5,072 nucleotides of DNA, from assembly GCA_018816925.1 (NCBI GenBank), contig JAHIUP010000014.1, positions 1-5,072 on the forward strand, read 5' to 3'. Positions 4,616-5,072 of the stretch are shown here, piece by piece. The stretch is from Patescibacteria group bacterium (lineage in GTDB: Bacteria > Patescibacteriota > Minisyncoccia > Minisyncoccales > UBA10102). Numbering within the stretch: the first letter of the stretch is position 1; each line of letters begins with the position of its first letter. The position numbers and the translations under genes were made by a program. Under the pieces are notes generated by a model that saw nothing but the letters and a program-made list of their open reading frames with translations, was not told the DNA's origin and did not search any database.

Positions 4616-5072
4616 ATGTATCTCATCGTGGGTTTGGGCAATCCGGGAAAGCAATACGAAGGAACGCGGCACAACGCCGGGTTTATGGCTTTGGACGCGT
4701 TTGCGGCAGAACACGGATTCCCCGAGTTCAAACTCTCTAAAAAGTATTCCGCCCTCGTTTCCGAGGGCTCCCTCCAAGAGATCCTTGCTCCGAGCAAGGT
4801 TGTGCTTGCCAAGCCCCAGACCTTTATGAACAACTCCGGCAGGGCGGTACGCTCCCTTCTTGCTAAACTCGATTTAGCAGAAGCTAAACCGAGTTTAGCA
4901 AACCTCGTGGTTGTGCACGACGATATAGACATCCCGTTCGGTGAAATACGGGTAGTTCAGAACCGAGGGTCGGCAGGCCACAAGGGAGTGGAATCCATCA
5001 TGCAAGAACTTGGAACTAAGGACTTTACCAGAATACGTATTGGCATTCTGCCCTCAACTGGAAAACCCGAAG
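4616..5072 (+). CDS. pth: Peptidyl-tRNA hydrolase (3' end outside window)
   Basis: 152 codons are visible, most of the usual 185-200. Pth releases tRNA from peptidyl-tRNA that drops off the ribosome. Signature segments: 'LIVGLGNPGKQYEGTRHNAG' (3-22) with Asn9 and catalytic His19, 'KPQTFMNNSG' (66-75), 'VHDDID' (100-105) with Asp102, and 'GSAGHKGVESI' (118-128), then 'FTRIRIGI'. Two features are odd. The loop between 'SGRAV' and 'VHDD' is about 5 residues longer than in E. coli and carries the tandem repeat AKLDLAE/AKPSLAN (83-96), encoded by a long hairpin. Lys123 stands where E. coli Pth has Asn114 (GHNG), a substrate-binding residue. The ATG at 4616 is the natural start. No Shine-Dalgarno site precedes it. 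Confidence 0.96.
   Translation, partial: MYLIVGLGNPGKQYEGTRHNAGFMALDAFAAEHGFPEFKLSKKYSALVSEGSLQEILAPSKVVLAKPQTFMNNSGRAVRSLLAKLDLAEAKPSLANLVVVHDDIDIPFGEIRVVQNRGSAGHKGVESIMQELGTKDFTRIRIGILPSTGKPE
4860..4901 (+). repeat. In-frame palindromic repeat inside pth (42-nt hairpin made of a tandem 21-nt duplication)
   Basis: TTGCTAAACTCG (4860-4871) is the exact reverse complement of CGAGTTTAGCAA (4890-4901). Between them TTTAGC (4873-4878) pairs with GCTAAA (4883-4888) around an AGAA loop. The whole is a 19-position stem with a single A-C mismatch (4872/4889). The same bases also read as two direct units, 4862-4882 and 4883-4903, which match at 15 of 21 positions and encode AKLDLAE and AKPSLAN. The length is a multiple of three and the frame is kept. 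Confidence 0.85.

Noticed and set aside
4525..4932. 135-codon minus-strand open frame opposite pth and across the lepB promoter
   Set aside because: It is antisense to the well-conserved pth coding sequence and has no recognisable domain.
1..5072. CRISPR array, tRNA, rRNA, insertion sequence or transposase
   Set aside because: No spaced direct repeats, cloverleaf, rRNA-like stretch or transposase motif was seen on either strand.

Overview
The window reads as a chromosomal segment of a Candidate Phyla Radiation (Patescibacteria) bacterium, most likely from the Parcubacteria. The best evidence is the partial surface protein at the left end. Its secreted N-terminus (a short 'LSEPQIQSILNLLQ…FGAD' helix pair, then a Cys-flanked peptidoglycan-binding domain ending 'LTRGTGF…TTRAKLNALYGC') is a layout I associate with that group. 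Genes are compact, intergenic gaps are short, Shine-Dalgarno sites are almost absent, and TGA is used as an ordinary stop (hisS, the HIT gene, rpsU). That argues against the recoded lineages (Gracilibacteria, SR1) and for genetic code 11. The lineage is an inference from sequence features, not a database match.

Layout, read along the minus strand from right to left: lepB (signal peptidase I, 4528-3983) is followed after an 82-nt gap by a tight cluster of hisS (3900-2596), a HIT-family hydrolase (2593-2252), rpsU (2255-2028), a GatB/YqeY-domain gene (1992-1540) and a small membrane-anchored coiled-coil protein of unknown function (1533-1078). Gaps inside the cluster are -4 to 35 nt, so it is probably one operon centred on translation. 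After 69 nt comes a separately promoted gene for a secreted multi-domain surface protein (1008 to beyond base 1). It fills the whole left fifth of the window and is cut by the window edge. On the plus strand, divergent from lepB, pth (peptidyl-tRNA hydrolase) starts at 4616 and runs off the right edge.

The genes share two themes: protein synthesis (HisRS, bS21, YqeY, Pth) and export to the cell surface (LepB and the secreted adhesin-like protein, whose signal peptide LepB could cleave).

No complete new system is visible. The points most worth a second look are these: (1) a 42-nt, almost perfect hairpin built from a tandem 21-nt duplication lies in frame inside pth, reminiscent of palindromic elements inserted in coding genes. 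(2) Three promoter-like elements sit so close to their start codons that the transcripts would be leaderless or nearly so. (3) rpsU alone has a good Shine-Dalgarno site, which parallels bS21 autoregulation in Bacteroidota. (4) An unknown membrane-anchored protein ends the translation operon.
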